From Flavobacteriales bacterium UBA7430 (GTDB lineage: Bacteria > Bacteroidota > Bacteroidia > Flavobacteriales > UBA7430), in contig DLQO01000012.1 in NCBI GenBank assembly GCA_002478765.1, positions 1-22,799 of the forward strand: a stretch of 22,799 nt of DNA, written 5' to 3'. The position numbers were made by a program, and so were the translations under genes. Each line of letters begins with the position of its first letter. Position 1 is the stretch's first letter. Below are positions 9,807-18,201 of this stretch, in pieces. The notes beneath the pieces were generated by a model that did no database searches, was not told the origin of the DNA, and worked only from the letters and a program-made list of their open reading frames with translations.

Positions 9807-10673
9807 TTACTTGGAAAGCGTGTTGTCGTTCTTGAAGTATTTGTTGCCCGGTAGATGTCCACCTTGAAGATCCATAACCTTGTTCATTACAATAAAAGCA
9901 TTGGCATCAATCTTTTGTATTTCAGCCTGTAGTTTGCTCATTTCAAGTCGGGTTATAACCGAGTAAATCACATCCGTATTGTTTAGGTTTTCGCCTCTTT
10001 TTCCGAAGCCTCTTTTACCTTTATATATGGTAACACCTTTCCCCATTTTTTCAATGATCATTAAGCGTATGTCTTCACTTAGTGACGATATGATGGTAAC
10101 GCCAATGTATTCTTCGACGCCTTCCACGACAAGGTTAACGGTTTTAGATGCAGCCATGTAGGTGAGTATGGAGTACAAGGCTGTCTCTATGGAAAGTAGG
10201 TAGGCGGCAACACTAAAAATGATGATGTTAAATACCATGATGAAATCGCCAATGGTAAAGCCTGTTTTTTTTGCTAAGTAAATTGCCAAAACTTCCGTTC
10301 CATCCAAGACGCCTCCACCACGAATCGCAAGTCCAATACCACTTCCTAAAAAGAATCCACCAAATACGGCAATAAGTAATTTGTCTGATGTAATGATGGG
10401 GTACTCAATAAATACAAGGGCCAATGCCAAGCATCCAATGGCAAAAACACTCTTTAAGGCAAATGCACTACCCAATTGGTAGTAGCCCATTAGAATAAAT
10501 GGAGCGTTAATTAAAATGATTAATAAAGATAAAGGGTAGTTCGTGAGTGCTTCTACCAGAAGGGATATTCCGGTAACTCCTCCATCAATAAATCCGTTAG
10601 GCAATAGAAAACCCTTCAGCCCGAATCCTGCTGCTACGACCCCTAATAAGATGAATGATAAACTTTTTAACAT
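9807..10673 (-). CDS. YitT family membrane protein (DUF161 plus DUF2179)
   Basis: The 288-residue protein has a hydrophobic N-terminal half with five or six membrane segments (residues about 1-190) and a soluble C-terminal domain (about 195-265). The glycine-rich motif FLLPNGFIDGGVTGISLL near residues 22-40 and GFFLGSGIGLAIRGGGVLDGTE near 106-127 are typical of the YitT/DUF161 family; the tail with GVTIYKGKRGFG and DVIYSVITRLE matches DUF2179. Members are inner membrane proteins whose substrate is not firmly known. The ATG at 10673 gives a normal start. It is convergent with tRNA-Pro. An inverted repeat at 10724-10735 lies near its likely promoter. Confidence 0.88.
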   Translation of the reverse strand: MLKSLSFILLGVVAAGFGLKGFLLPNGFIDGGVTGISLLVEALTNYPLSLLIILINAPFILMGYYQLGSAFALKSVFAIGCLALALVFIEYPIITSDKLLIAVFGGFFLGSGIGLAIRGGGVLDGTEVLAIYLAKKTGFTIGDFIMVFNIIIFSVAAYLLSIETALYSILTYMAASKTVNLVVEGVEEYIGVTIISSLSEDIRLMIIEKMGKGVTIYKGKRGFGKRGENLNNTDVIYSVITRLEMSKLQAEIQKIDANAFIVMNKVMDLQGGHLPGNKYFKNDNTLSK

Positions 10674-10698
10674 AAACCAGATGCTTTATTTCCTGCTC

Positions 10699-10735
10699 TA
10701 AATATAGCCTATTTCTTATGTAATAGACCTGTCTA
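10699..10735 (-). promoter_or_regulatory. Putative YitT-gene promoter and operator
   Basis: Reverse strand TATATTTA (10699-10706) is one base from the -7 consensus. Its -33 position, 17 bases upstream, is occupied by the inverted repeat TAGAC-AG-GTCTA (10724-10735 in forward coordinates) in place of a TTG. The repeat could bind a dimeric regulator. Confidence 0.3.
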
Positions 10736-10754
10736 CATGCGTACTTTTTCCCAT

Positions 10755-10788
10755 AAAAAAAGACCGCCTAAAGGCAGCCTTTTTTTTT
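10755..10788 (-). terminator. Terminator of the secreted hydrolase-like gene
   Basis: A7-G and C-T7 arms flank an inner GCC-TAAA-GGC hairpin with a three-base mismatched interior. It lies 18 bases beyond the stop of the gene ending at 10806. Confidence 0.6.
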
Positions 10789-10805
10789 ATGAGTTCAAAT
10801 CAAGT

Positions 10806-12476
10806 TTATTTGAAAACGATTTTCCGAGTGATTGTATTTCCATTCACATCAGATATTTGAGCTAAATACAAACCGTTTTTCAATCCATTTCTAGGAATGA
10901 TTACGGAAGTTGCATTGATGTCTGACTGACTGAGGATCAATTTCCCTGTTAAATCATATACTGAATAGGTGCTGATTTCGCTGTTTGCTGAAATCTGCAT
11001 GTCTTTATCCGATGGGTTCGGATATAAACTGATGCTGTTACCTACAAGTTCTAAAGTATTCAGAGAGGATTGTTCAATTTCTCCATCCACATTCAGAGCC
11101 GCGTAAACTCTTGGTGTGAAGAATTCTTCCAACATGTCTACAAAGGCCAAACCTTTTGTCTCACTCATGTCCGGATTTGAAAGTGTAGCAACACATCCCC
11201 ATGTCGCAGCAGGGTATGGTGTAGCTCCAGACGCATTGTAAGCTTCAGCTGTGGCAGCATAAACGTTGTTATCCCACCATTGCCAAGGTGCACCATCCCA
11301 TTCTTCCATACCACAAGCCGTAGGCGAAGCAGATGGGGCAGGGGTAACAAGTGGGAATAGACCGGGCATGTCAGCATGGCCAGCAGTAGCTGCGTTGGCA
11401 GTACCATCTCCGTTTCCGTAAGTCGCATCCGTAAGCGATGTAGATAGTCCAGCGAAACAGTCATTATTTCCTAGTGCAGTAGCTCTTCGAATTAATGGGA
11501 GTGAACCGTGCGCTTCAATGACTGGATCATTGTTAACTGGTTCAGTCAATACATCCACATTGTAAGGTGCAAATTCATCGTTAATGTTTTGCATAGAAGC
11601 AACAGGTACTTCACCTGCTTCTATCCAAGCCGTATCTAACATGGCACCACCGAAGTTGAAAGCCATATCAATGTCTGAGCTGTAACCCACATGGTTAGGA
11701 ATACACAACGGAACGCCTACGGCAATTTCAGCCGTTGTTGTATCATTATCATGATCTACCATAGACGTCATGGACCCAGAATCTGTTGCATCAAGGTTAC
11801 CTAAAACCGATTGAATGATGTAAGGAACCGGTTGTCCGTATGTGTCGATGGCATTTTGAGAACTGTCGATAAATTTAGGAAGTAACACTTCAGTATCTTT
11901 GTCAAGAGCAGCAAGAGCCAAAGCCAGGTAACCACCTGTACCTTCACCGCCTACCGCAAATTTATTTCCAATTCCGTAAGGATTTCCTTCGCCTACAGAC
12001 TTTCTTAAAAAACGAATTGCTGTTCGGGCATCTTGTTGTGCACGGTAGAATGCTTGAGCAAGTGTTGACGTTCTTACCTCTGGGTCCGTAGATAATGGAT
12101 TCCAGCCCAATCGGTAGTTTGCCGAAACGGCTACGTATCCTTTCTTTGCCAGTCGTGTACATAGTTCAACAAGCGATTTGTCCGACTTGTCTCCCGTAGC
12201 CTGACCGTTTGCGATAGCAGGGAGAAACGTACCTGTATGTAATAATAATACAACAGGCCGATTTGTAACATCATCGCCAACAGGCTCATAGATGTCTAGT
12301 TTCAAATCTTCCAGTGCTGGTGCTTGAGTGATGATTCCAATGTTAGAACCATAGATCACATTAGAAGTTACTTGAACTTCTGTGAAAATTCCATCCTTGT
12401 ACCGGTCTTGTGCGCTCAGAACAAAAGCTGAAGAGAGCATTAGCGTACTTAGAATAAGAGAGTAAATTTTTTTCAT
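10806..12476 (-). CDS. Secreted alpha/beta-hydrolase-like protein with T9SS sorting domain
   Basis: The 556-residue protein has a signal peptide (MKKIYSLILSTLMLSSAFVL, cleavage near SAQ-DR), an alpha/beta-hydrolase-like region (residues about 55-300) and a C-terminal type A sorting domain of the type IX secretion system (about 478-556, with ISLYPNPS, YSVYDLTGKL, GLKNGLYLAQI and final KIVFK). It should be exported to the cell surface or medium. In the fold, LDIYEP and PVVLLLHTGTF take the place of the HGGG oxyanion region, and the nucleophile elbow reads GGEGTGG: Gly179 stands where the Ser of GxSxG is expected. Residues 300-470 are low in recognisable motifs. It may be an inactive hydrolase, a binding protein or use another nucleophile. 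It ends at its own terminator; the receptor gene lies upstream on the same strand with a 151-base gap. Confidence 0.8.
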   Translation of the reverse strand: MKKIYSLILSTLMLSSAFVLSAQDRYKDGIFTEVQVTSNVIYGSNIGIITQAPALEDLKLDIYEPVGDDVTNRPVVLLLHTGTFLPAIANGQATGDKSDKSLVELCTRLAKKGYVAVSANYRLGWNPLSTDPEVRTSTLAQAFYRAQQDARTAIRFLRKSVGEGNPYGIGNKFAVGGEGTGGYLALALAALDKDTEVLLPKFIDSSQNAIDTYGQPVPYIIQSVLGNLDATDSGSMTSMVDHDNDTTTAEIAVGVPLCIPNHVGYSSDIDMAFNFGGAMLDTAWIEAGEVPVASMQNINDEFAPYNVDVLTEPVNNDPVIEAHGSLPLIRRATALGNNDCFAGLSTSLTDATYGNGDGTANAATAGHADMPGLFPLVTPAPSASPTACGMEEWDGAPWQWWDNNVYAATAEAYNASGATPYPAATWGCVATLSNPDMSETKGLAFVDMLEEFFTPRVYAALNVDGEIEQSSLNTLELVGNSISLYPNPSDKDMQISANSEISTYSVYDLTGKLILSQSDINATSVIIPRNGLKNGLYLAQISDVNGNTITRKIVFK

Positions 12477-12627
12477 AGTGTAGTTTTAGTTTAGAACTCT
12501 CTAAATTAAGAAATTCTTTTAATATCAATGGATATTATTCAACGAATATCATTTTACACAAGGGAAGTAAGTGCAACGATTTGGAATGATTGTTCTATAA
12601 ACGTATTTGTGTGAGTGATTCGATTAA

Positions 12628-15600
12628 TTAAAAATCAAATTGTATCGATGCATAAGACATTCGCCCAACTCGAGGCCCTCCGTAAACTTGATAGGTTTTG
12701 TTGTCGAGTAGGTTAGAGGCACCGACTTTTAATGACGCATTGATTGTTTTTAGTTCTTTTGATACTTGTGCATCCAATTGAGAATAGGTAGGTACAGGTC
12801 CTGTAAACTGAGGTGAACCTTCAAAAATAAAACCTTCTACCCACTTGTAGTTGACGCCAAAACCCCAATCCGGTGATATCGAAAATAAATTAATACCACG
12901 ACCAGCAATCCCCACGTTAAATTTATGCTCGGGCGTATTGTATGCAGGAATTATAGGATCATCATCAGCTGTTTTAATCAATTTACTCCATGAATAATTT
13001 CCGTTGACTGTGATGTATTGATTTAAGAAATAGTTTAATCCTATGGTGAAACCTTTTGTGTTAACTCTACTCTTTGCATTTGCTGCTACACGGTATCCTT
13101 GAATGGAAGGCATGATTAGGTTCATGTACTCATCAATGGTGTCACCTACTTCAGGTGCCCAACCAGAGTTTACATCATTTTCGGTGGCAATACGTGTTCC
13201 TCCAAAAGCAAAAGAGGCTCCTGTTTGGTAACCAATAAAGTCCGTATACATACTGTAATATGCGCTTGCATCTATGTAAAGTTTGTCAAATAGCGTGGTT
13301 CTATATCCCAACTCTATGGTTCTGACTTTTTCTGGTACAATGGGGTCCACTTGCATAAATCCACCCAGAAGTGCATCCGGATTTCTAGTTTCACCAATAA
13401 AGTATTGCACCAATGAGTCTGTGTTTACAAAATACTGATCGTAACCAAAGCCGTTTAAATTACCAATCAATATGGCAGGGCCTGCATCGTAATTTAAATA
13501 CTGATCCGCAAGCGTGGGATTTCTTATGGCTGAGGATATAGAAACTCTAAGAACATCTTTTTCTGAAGGAAGATAAACGACAGAGACCGCAGGAGAAACT
13601 AAATAATCGAAATTTTCATTTTTATCCATTCTCAAGGTCGCAGAAAGTTTTAAGGTTTCGCTCATAAAGTCTCGATCAATTCCTGCGTAAACACCAAATT
13701 CTTTATTGGTAATGGTAAGCTTGGTTACCGTTGTGTCTACGATAAAAACGTGGGCGGAATCAATAACAGTTTCAAACTCAGGAAGAAAAGGATTTGAGCT
13801 GACATTGACCAGTGATGTGTCGATGCTCATCAAAGGTTCCCCATTTTCATCATACAAATAACGATTGTTGTAAGCGGTTGCAAAACCGTCGTTAAAAATA
13901 CTTCCTCTGGAGTCGGGCGTATACATTCTGGCATTTGCTCCAACGGTAAGTCGGTTTTCACCGATGTTGAATTTATATTCAGACTGTGCATGATAGAGTT
14001 GAGATTTGTCGTAAAACTTTGTACCGCCTATATAGTTTCCGTACTCGTCGTACCTCGTTTCACTTGTGATTTTTTTGAAGGCTTCTTCAAATTCAGGCGT
14101 TCCGGGTTCAAGAAATGCGTATCCAAGATTACCCACAATTCCATTCATGTGTGCTTGCGTTGAGTCGTGAAAGACTTCAAAAAGGTCTTGGTTAGAATCT
14201 ATGATGGCACTCATATCTTCAGCCCATCCTTGGTAAGCGTTTTCAATATAAACGGGTAATCCGTCATTTCCTATTACGACTTCGCCTGTAATAGGGTCCG
14301 TTTCATATAAGGGAACATCAAGAATATCAATCCATCCAGGAAGTTCTAGTATTTGTGGCATGACACTCTTGATCCAGTAATTGGCATACTCCTCAGCAAA
14401 TCGTTTTTTATCCATTTGCATGTTTTGGAGCGCAACAGCTGTGGCTACCGCATCGTAAGAATCTCCTGCATCTTCATGGGTTTCGTACAAACGAATAAAG
14501 AATTTGTCTTTGATTCTATATTCCAGTCTGTTTTGAAAGAAACTCAAGTTTTTAAGACTGTATCTGTTATCCCCCTGGTACACGGTCGTTCCATTGCCGT
14601 AGTTTGTAGAGTAAATAATTTCAGATTCTATCGTAGGTTTGTAATGTAAAGCCGCATTAAATTTTTGGTTTTTGGTGTTGTAATCCACCAAATCAATTTC
14701 GTTATATCCCCTTCGGTGATAGGTTTCTAATCCGGGAGCTGAAGACAGGCTGTTCCATGTTGAGTATTCTTCATCACCATAGATGTTTACGGCATCATAA
14801 CCTCCAAAATTCGATGGAGATGATGGGGTGTCGTATGTTTGTTCGTAATTGTTGGCAACCCAATCGTCAGCCGTCATTTTATAGAGGTTTATTTTGTAGC
14901 CCAACTTATCTTCTCCCTCTTTGTTTTTGATGACATCGGCATAACGAACAGCAACTTCATGAAGGTTTCTAGTACCTCCTTTGTATTGTGCAGAAAGACC
15001 TTTGAATTGAAAAGGATCTTTAGTTTCCATACTGATGACTCCATTGAATGCATTGGGTCCGTATAGTGCTGAATTGGCACCTACAATGATGTCTACTTTC
15101 TTAAGATCTAACTCCGAAGAACCCAAGAAGTTCCCCAAGGAAAAATTTAATCCTGGGGATTGGTTGTCCACACCATCAATGATTTGTAGGGATCGAACGG
15201 GAGAGGTGGAGTTAAATCCACGCGTATTGATGATTTTAAAACCTAAACTTGCTGAGGTAACATCAACTCCTTTCAAAGCGCCAAGACCTTCGTAAAAACT
15301 GGCGGTAGGCGTTTCTTTTATGGCTATAACGTCCATGGTTTCTACTGTGATCGGGGATTGCTTTTGTTTTTCAGTCAGTCGACTGTCAACAACCACAACC
15401 TCAGAAAGTAATAACTTGTCTTCACCTAAATAAATGTTCACCGGATCGGCATTTTCAATCACCATAGATTTTTTTTCAAACCCGATGAATGAAACTTCAA
15501 CGCTAACGGGGAAGCTTTCAACTTCCATCTGGAAATACCCATCAAAATCAGTCATGGTTCCTTGACCGGAACTAGGAATAACAACATTTGCTCCAATAAG

Positions 15601-15708
15601 AGTTTCTTTGGTGATCTTTTCATAAACGACTCCTTCTATAAAAGATTGAGCGAACAAGGATTGTGAAACAATCAATAGCAGTAGGGGAAGTTTTGACTTT
15701 AAAGCCAT
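12628..15708 (-). CDS. TonB-dependent outer membrane receptor
   Basis: From ATG 15708 the product has 1026 residues. A signal peptide (MALKSKLPLLLLIVSQSLFA, cleavage about residue 21) leads into a carboxypeptidase-regulatory-like domain (about 24-100, with GVVYEKITKETLIGANV and DFDGYF), then the plug domain (about 115-225: NTRGFNS, IDGVDNQSPG, DIIVGANSALYGPNAFNGVI) and a beta-barrel to the C-terminus, which ends in Phe as outer membrane proteins usually do. It would take up a ligand too large for porins, powered by TonB-ExbBD. No SusD-type partner lies beside it, so it is not part of a standard polysaccharide utilisation pair; the ligand is unknown. An upstream in-frame ATG at 15795 would add 29 residues ahead of the signal peptide and is rejected; a promoter-like sequence between the two supports 15708. 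Confidence 0.93.
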   Translation of the reverse strand: MALKSKLPLLLLIVSQSLFAQSFIEGVVYEKITKETLIGANVVIPSSGQGTMTDFDGYFQMEVESFPVSVEVSFIGFEKKSMVIENADPVNIYLGEDKLLLSEVVVVDSRLTEKQKQSPITVETMDVIAIKETPTASFYEGLGALKGVDVTSASLGFKIINTRGFNSTSPVRSLQIIDGVDNQSPGLNFSLGNFLGSSELDLKKVDIIVGANSALYGPNAFNGVISMETKDPFQFKGLSAQYKGGTRNLHEVAVRYADVIKNKEGEDKLGYKINLYKMTADDWVANNYEQTYDTPSSPSNFGGYDAVNIYGDEEYSTWNSLSSAPGLETYHRRGYNEIDLVDYNTKNQKFNAALHYKPTIESEIIYSTNYGNGTTVYQGDNRYSLKNLSFFQNRLEYRIKDKFFIRLYETHEDAGDSYDAVATAVALQNMQMDKKRFAEEYANYWIKSVMPQILELPGWIDILDVPLYETDPITGEVVIGNDGLPVYIENAYQGWAEDMSAIIDSNQDLFEVFHDSTQAHMNGIVGNLGYAFLEPGTPEFEEAFKKITSETRYDEYGNYIGGTKFYDKSQLYHAQSEYKFNIGENRLTVGANARMYTPDSRGSIFNDGFATAYNNRYLYDENGEPLMSIDTSLVNVSSNPFLPEFETVIDSAHVFIVDTTVTKLTITNKEFGVYAGIDRDFMSETLKLSATLRMDKNENFDYLVSPAVSVVYLPSEKDVLRVSISSAIRNPTLADQYLNYDAGPAILIGNLNGFGYDQYFVNTDSLVQYFIGETRNPDALLGGFMQVDPIVPEKVRTIELGYRTTLFDKLYIDASAYYSMYTDFIGYQTGASFAFGGTRIATENDVNSGWAPEVGDTIDEYMNLIMPSIQGYRVAANAKSRVNTKGFTIGLNYFLNQYITVNGNYSWSKLIKTADDDPIIPAYNTPEHKFNVGIAGRGINLFSISPDWGFGVNYKWVEGFIFEGSPQFTGPVPTYSQLDAQVSKELKTINASLKVGASNLLDNKTYQVYGGPRVGRMSYASIQFDF

Positions 15709-15738
15709 AGGACTCGATATTTTTTTTACGAATATCAG

Positions 15739-15766
15739 TAAAAGTAGGGATTTTTGATGCGAACAA
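15739..15766 (-). promoter_or_regulatory. Putative promoter of the TonB-dependent receptor
   Basis: Reverse strand TTG (15764-15766), a 17-base gap and TACTTTTA (15739-15746, one base from TAnnTTTG) lie 31 bases upstream of ATG 15708 and downstream of the rejected start at 15795. Confidence 0.4.
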
Positions 15767-15802
15767 GTAAAAATGTATGGAATATTACGAAGCACTCATG
15801 CA

Positions 15803-17011
15803 CTACATGTTTAAATCGTGCCCCATTTTATCTTTTTTAGTCTTCATGTAAAACTGATTGTGCTCATTGGTTTCAATCTCAATAGCAACGTTTTCAACGA
15901 TTTCAAGTCCGTATCCAATAAGGCCTGCGCGTTTTTTAGGATTGTTGGTCATGAGTTTTAATTTGCTCACGCCTAAGTCATGCAATATTTGAGCACCCAC
16001 ACCGTAGTCTCTTTCGTCAGGTTTAAAGCCGAGTTTCTCATTGGCTTCTACCGTGTCCAGACCTTGTTCTTGGAGTTTGTAAGCTTTAAGTTTATTGATG
16101 AATCCGATACCTCTTCCTTCTTGATTCATGTAAACAATGACACCACGACCTTCTTTTTCTACCATTTGCATGGCTCTATCCAGTTGATGTCCGCAATCGC
16201 ATCGACAAGACCCAAAGATGTCTCCGGTTATACATGAAGAATGAACACGAACCAAAACGGGATCTTCTTCAGACCATGTGCCTTTGTGAAGTGCTATGTG
16301 ATGTCTTCCTGAGTTGATTTGTTTGTATGCGGTTAGCGTGAAGTCACCATTTTCGGTGGGTAGTTCTACGGTTTCCATTTTTTCAATCAAGCTCTCTTCA
16401 CGCATTCGGTAAGCGACTAGATCTTCAATGGAGATGAGTTTTAAATCATGTTTTTTAGCGATTTCAATCAATTGAGGAAGTCGAGCCATCGTTCCGTCTT
16501 CATTCATGATTTCAACAATAACCCCAGCAGGTTGCATTCCAGCCAAACGAGCCAAGTCTACCGTAGCTTCTGTATGCCCAGTTCTTCTTAGAACCCCACC
16601 ATTTCTGGCCTTCAGGGGGAAAATATGCCCAGGCCGACCCAAGTCTTCAGCTTTGGTTTTTGGATCGATTAAAGCTTGGATGGTTTTGGCACGGTCCTTT
16701 GCAGAAATCCCAGTTGTACAACCTTGCCCGATAAGATCTACGGATACGGTAAATTGGGTTTGATTGGGGTCGGTATTTTTACCGACCATCATATCCAAAT
16801 TCAGCTCTTCAGCACGCTTTTCAAGAATAGGAGCGCAGATCAAACCACGTCCATGTGTTGCCATAAAGTTGATCATTTCCGGGGTAACCATCTCAGCAGC
16901 AGCAACAAAGTCACCTTCATTTTCGCGATCTTCATCATCCACTACAATTACAATTTTCCCTAAACGGATGTCCTCTAATGCATCTTCAATAGAATCAAGC
17001 TGATTCACCAT
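15803..17011 (-). CDS. ribBA: Bifunctional DHBP synthase / GTP cyclohydrolase II
   Basis: The enzyme makes both precursors of riboflavin: 3,4-dihydroxy-2-butanone 4-phosphate from ribulose 5-phosphate, and the pyrimidine from GTP. Residues 1-205 are the RibB domain with the acidic metal site DEDRENEGD (26-34) and catalytic His146 in GHTEATVDL. Residues 206-402 are the RibA domain with zinc cysteines C260, C271 and C273 in [17 protein letters not shown] and the GTP-binding NQEGRGIGF segment. Both active sites look intact and 402 residues is normal for the fusion. The gene follows two glycosyltransferases by 26 bases and has a possible promoter inside the end of the upstream gene. I see no FMN riboswitch in front of it. 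Confidence 0.97.
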   Translation of the reverse strand: MVNQLDSIEDALEDIRLGKIVIVVDDEDRENEGDFVAAAEMVTPEMINFMATHGRGLICAPILEKRAEELNLDMMVGKNTDPNQTQFTVSVDLIGQGCTTGISAKDRAKTIQALIDPKTKAEDLGRPGHIFPLKARNGGVLRRTGHTEATVDLARLAGMQPAGVIVEIMNEDGTMARLPQLIEIAKKHDLKLISIEDLVAYRMREESLIEKMETVELPTENGDFTLTAYKQINSGRHHIALHKGTWSEEDPVLVRVHSSCITGDIFGSCRCDCGHQLDRAMQMVEKEGRGVIVYMNQEGRGIGFINKLKAYKLQEQGLDTVEANEKLGFKPDERDYGVGAQILHDLGVSKLKLMTNNPKKRAGLIGYGLEIVENVAIEIETNEHNQFYMKTKKDKMGHDLNM

Positions 17012-17025
17012 AGTTTAATTTTTTA

Positions 17026-17052
17026 CAAAGGTATGAATTACTTAAGTAACAA
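17026..17052 (-). promoter_or_regulatory. Putative ribBA promoter
   Basis: Reverse strand TACCTTTG (17026-17033) is an exact TAnnTTTG match 14 bases upstream of the ribBA ATG, with a TTG at 17050-17052 (gap 16, slightly short). It would give ribBA its own transcript and overlaps the last codons of the upstream glycosyltransferase. Confidence 0.48.
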
Positions 17053-18201
17053 TTCTTCAAGCTGGGCAGTACTTTTAGACCATGAGTAGGTTGCTCTGAC
17101 AAATTGATTTCCCTTTTTTGCTTTACATTGTCTATCCTCACTATTGGACAGCAGCTCGATACATCGCCCGGCTATTTCTTGAGCCGTTTCACCTACGTGG
17201 ATAGCATCTAATGGAGCTTGTAGCGCTTTGTTGGCTAAAGGGGTCGTAACGCAGGCTATTTGCATGGCCATGGCTTCCAATAATTTATTTTGCAGACCGG
17301 TTCCCATTCGCATGGGTGCGATGCATATTTTAGAACTGGAATACGCAATTCGGATGTCGTTTAACCATCCACTAACGGTAATCGATTCCGATTGTAAGTT
17401 TTGAATCGATTTAGTGGGGTGAGCGCCTGCCAGTAATACTTTTACTTGAGGGATATTTTTTTGAATGATGGGTAGTATTTCTTTACACAAGAACTTGGCT
17501 GCATCAACGTTGGGTCCATAACTCAGATGCCCAACAAAGACCAAATCATATTTAGGAGTAGCCACTTGAGGTTTAAAATAGTTTTCATTGACTCCATTTG
17601 GAATGACGGTGATGGTCGATCTTTTTGAATGGTCAATGTGTTTTTGATCTTCTTGTGTGATGATTGTATGACGATCAAAAGCATCGAAAACCTGATTTTC
17701 ATAGGCTTTTTGTTTGTTCGCCTCCCATTGATAAAGCCATTTAAATAAAAATGAAGCTTTCTGTTTTCGTCGTTCCATGCCTTTCGAGAACGCATCCATG
17801 TAATCAATGGTTTTGCGAAGTTTCGCAGACCTCACATATTCGGCAACTCGAGTGAGTTGACAGTAGATGTGATTGGGCTCGATGGTTTTTATCAGTTTTG
17901 CAATTGTTTTTTTCGCTGCCTTATCGGTAAATAATGCTGTTTGAAAAGGTTGTTTATTTCCGAATGATTTAAAAAGGCTAAGACCTATTTGTAAGGGCGA
18001 TAGTTTTATGAAATGTACTTCTTCACAAAATCCACTAAGAACAGCCCTTGCTTCTTTATGTTCCTTAGAAAATGGCAATTGAAGGGCGCATAAATATATG
18101 CTGTGATTTTTAGAAAGATATTTCAGTTGATGAAATATCCGAAGCTTGTCGCCTTTTTCTAAAGGGTAGGGTATGCGAGATGTGAGGACAAACAGCTTCA
18201 T
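17038..18201 (-). CDS. Glycosyltransferase, GT4 type (sugar transferase Stp1-like)
   Basis: The 387-residue protein has the two-domain GT-B layout. The N-terminus LFVLTSRIPYPLEKGDKLR (residues 3-21) resembles the EpsH1/PEP-CTERM-associated sugar transferase family (TIGR03087). The C-terminal domain has IPNGV (200-204), FVGHLSYGPN (222-231) and the donor-binding GTGLQNKLLEAMA (300-312) with Glu309. No membrane segment is seen; such enzymes act at the cytoplasmic face of the inner membrane. The acceptor and sugar cannot be told from sequence. The start overlaps the stop of the next glycosyltransferase by 4 bases, indicating translational coupling. No exosortase lies in the window, so the PEP-CTERM link is only family resemblance. 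Confidence 0.88.
   Translation of the reverse strand: MKLFVLTSRIPYPLEKGDKLRIFHQLKYLSKNHSIYLCALQLPFSKEHKEARAVLSGFCEEVHFIKLSPLQIGLSLFKSFGNKQPFQTALFTDKAAKKTIAKLIKTIEPNHIYCQLTRVAEYVRSAKLRKTIDYMDAFSKGMERRKQKASFLFKWLYQWEANKQKAYENQVFDAFDRHTIITQEDQKHIDHSKRSTITVIPNGVNENYFKPQVATPKYDLVFVGHLSYGPNVDAAKFLCKEILPIIQKNIPQVKVLLAGAHPTKSIQNLQSESITVSGWLNDIRIAYSSSKICIAPMRMGTGLQNKLLEAMAMQIACVTTPLANKALQAPLDAIHVGETAQEIAGRCIELLSNSEDRQCKAKKGNQFVRATYSWSKSTAQLEELLLK

Noticed and set aside
11165..11464. ORF of 99 codons on the same strand as the secreted hydrolase-like gene, in another frame
   Set aside because: It lies fully inside a well-supported gene with signal peptide and sorting domain and has no features of its own.
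15709..15795. Longer N-terminus for the TonB-dependent receptor
   Set aside because: The added 29 residues precede a complete signal peptide, and a promoter-like sequence lies between the two starts.
17012..17040. FMN riboswitch upstream of ribBA
   Set aside because: Only 26 bases separate ribBA from the previous gene, too short for the element, and no conserved riboswitch sequence is visible.
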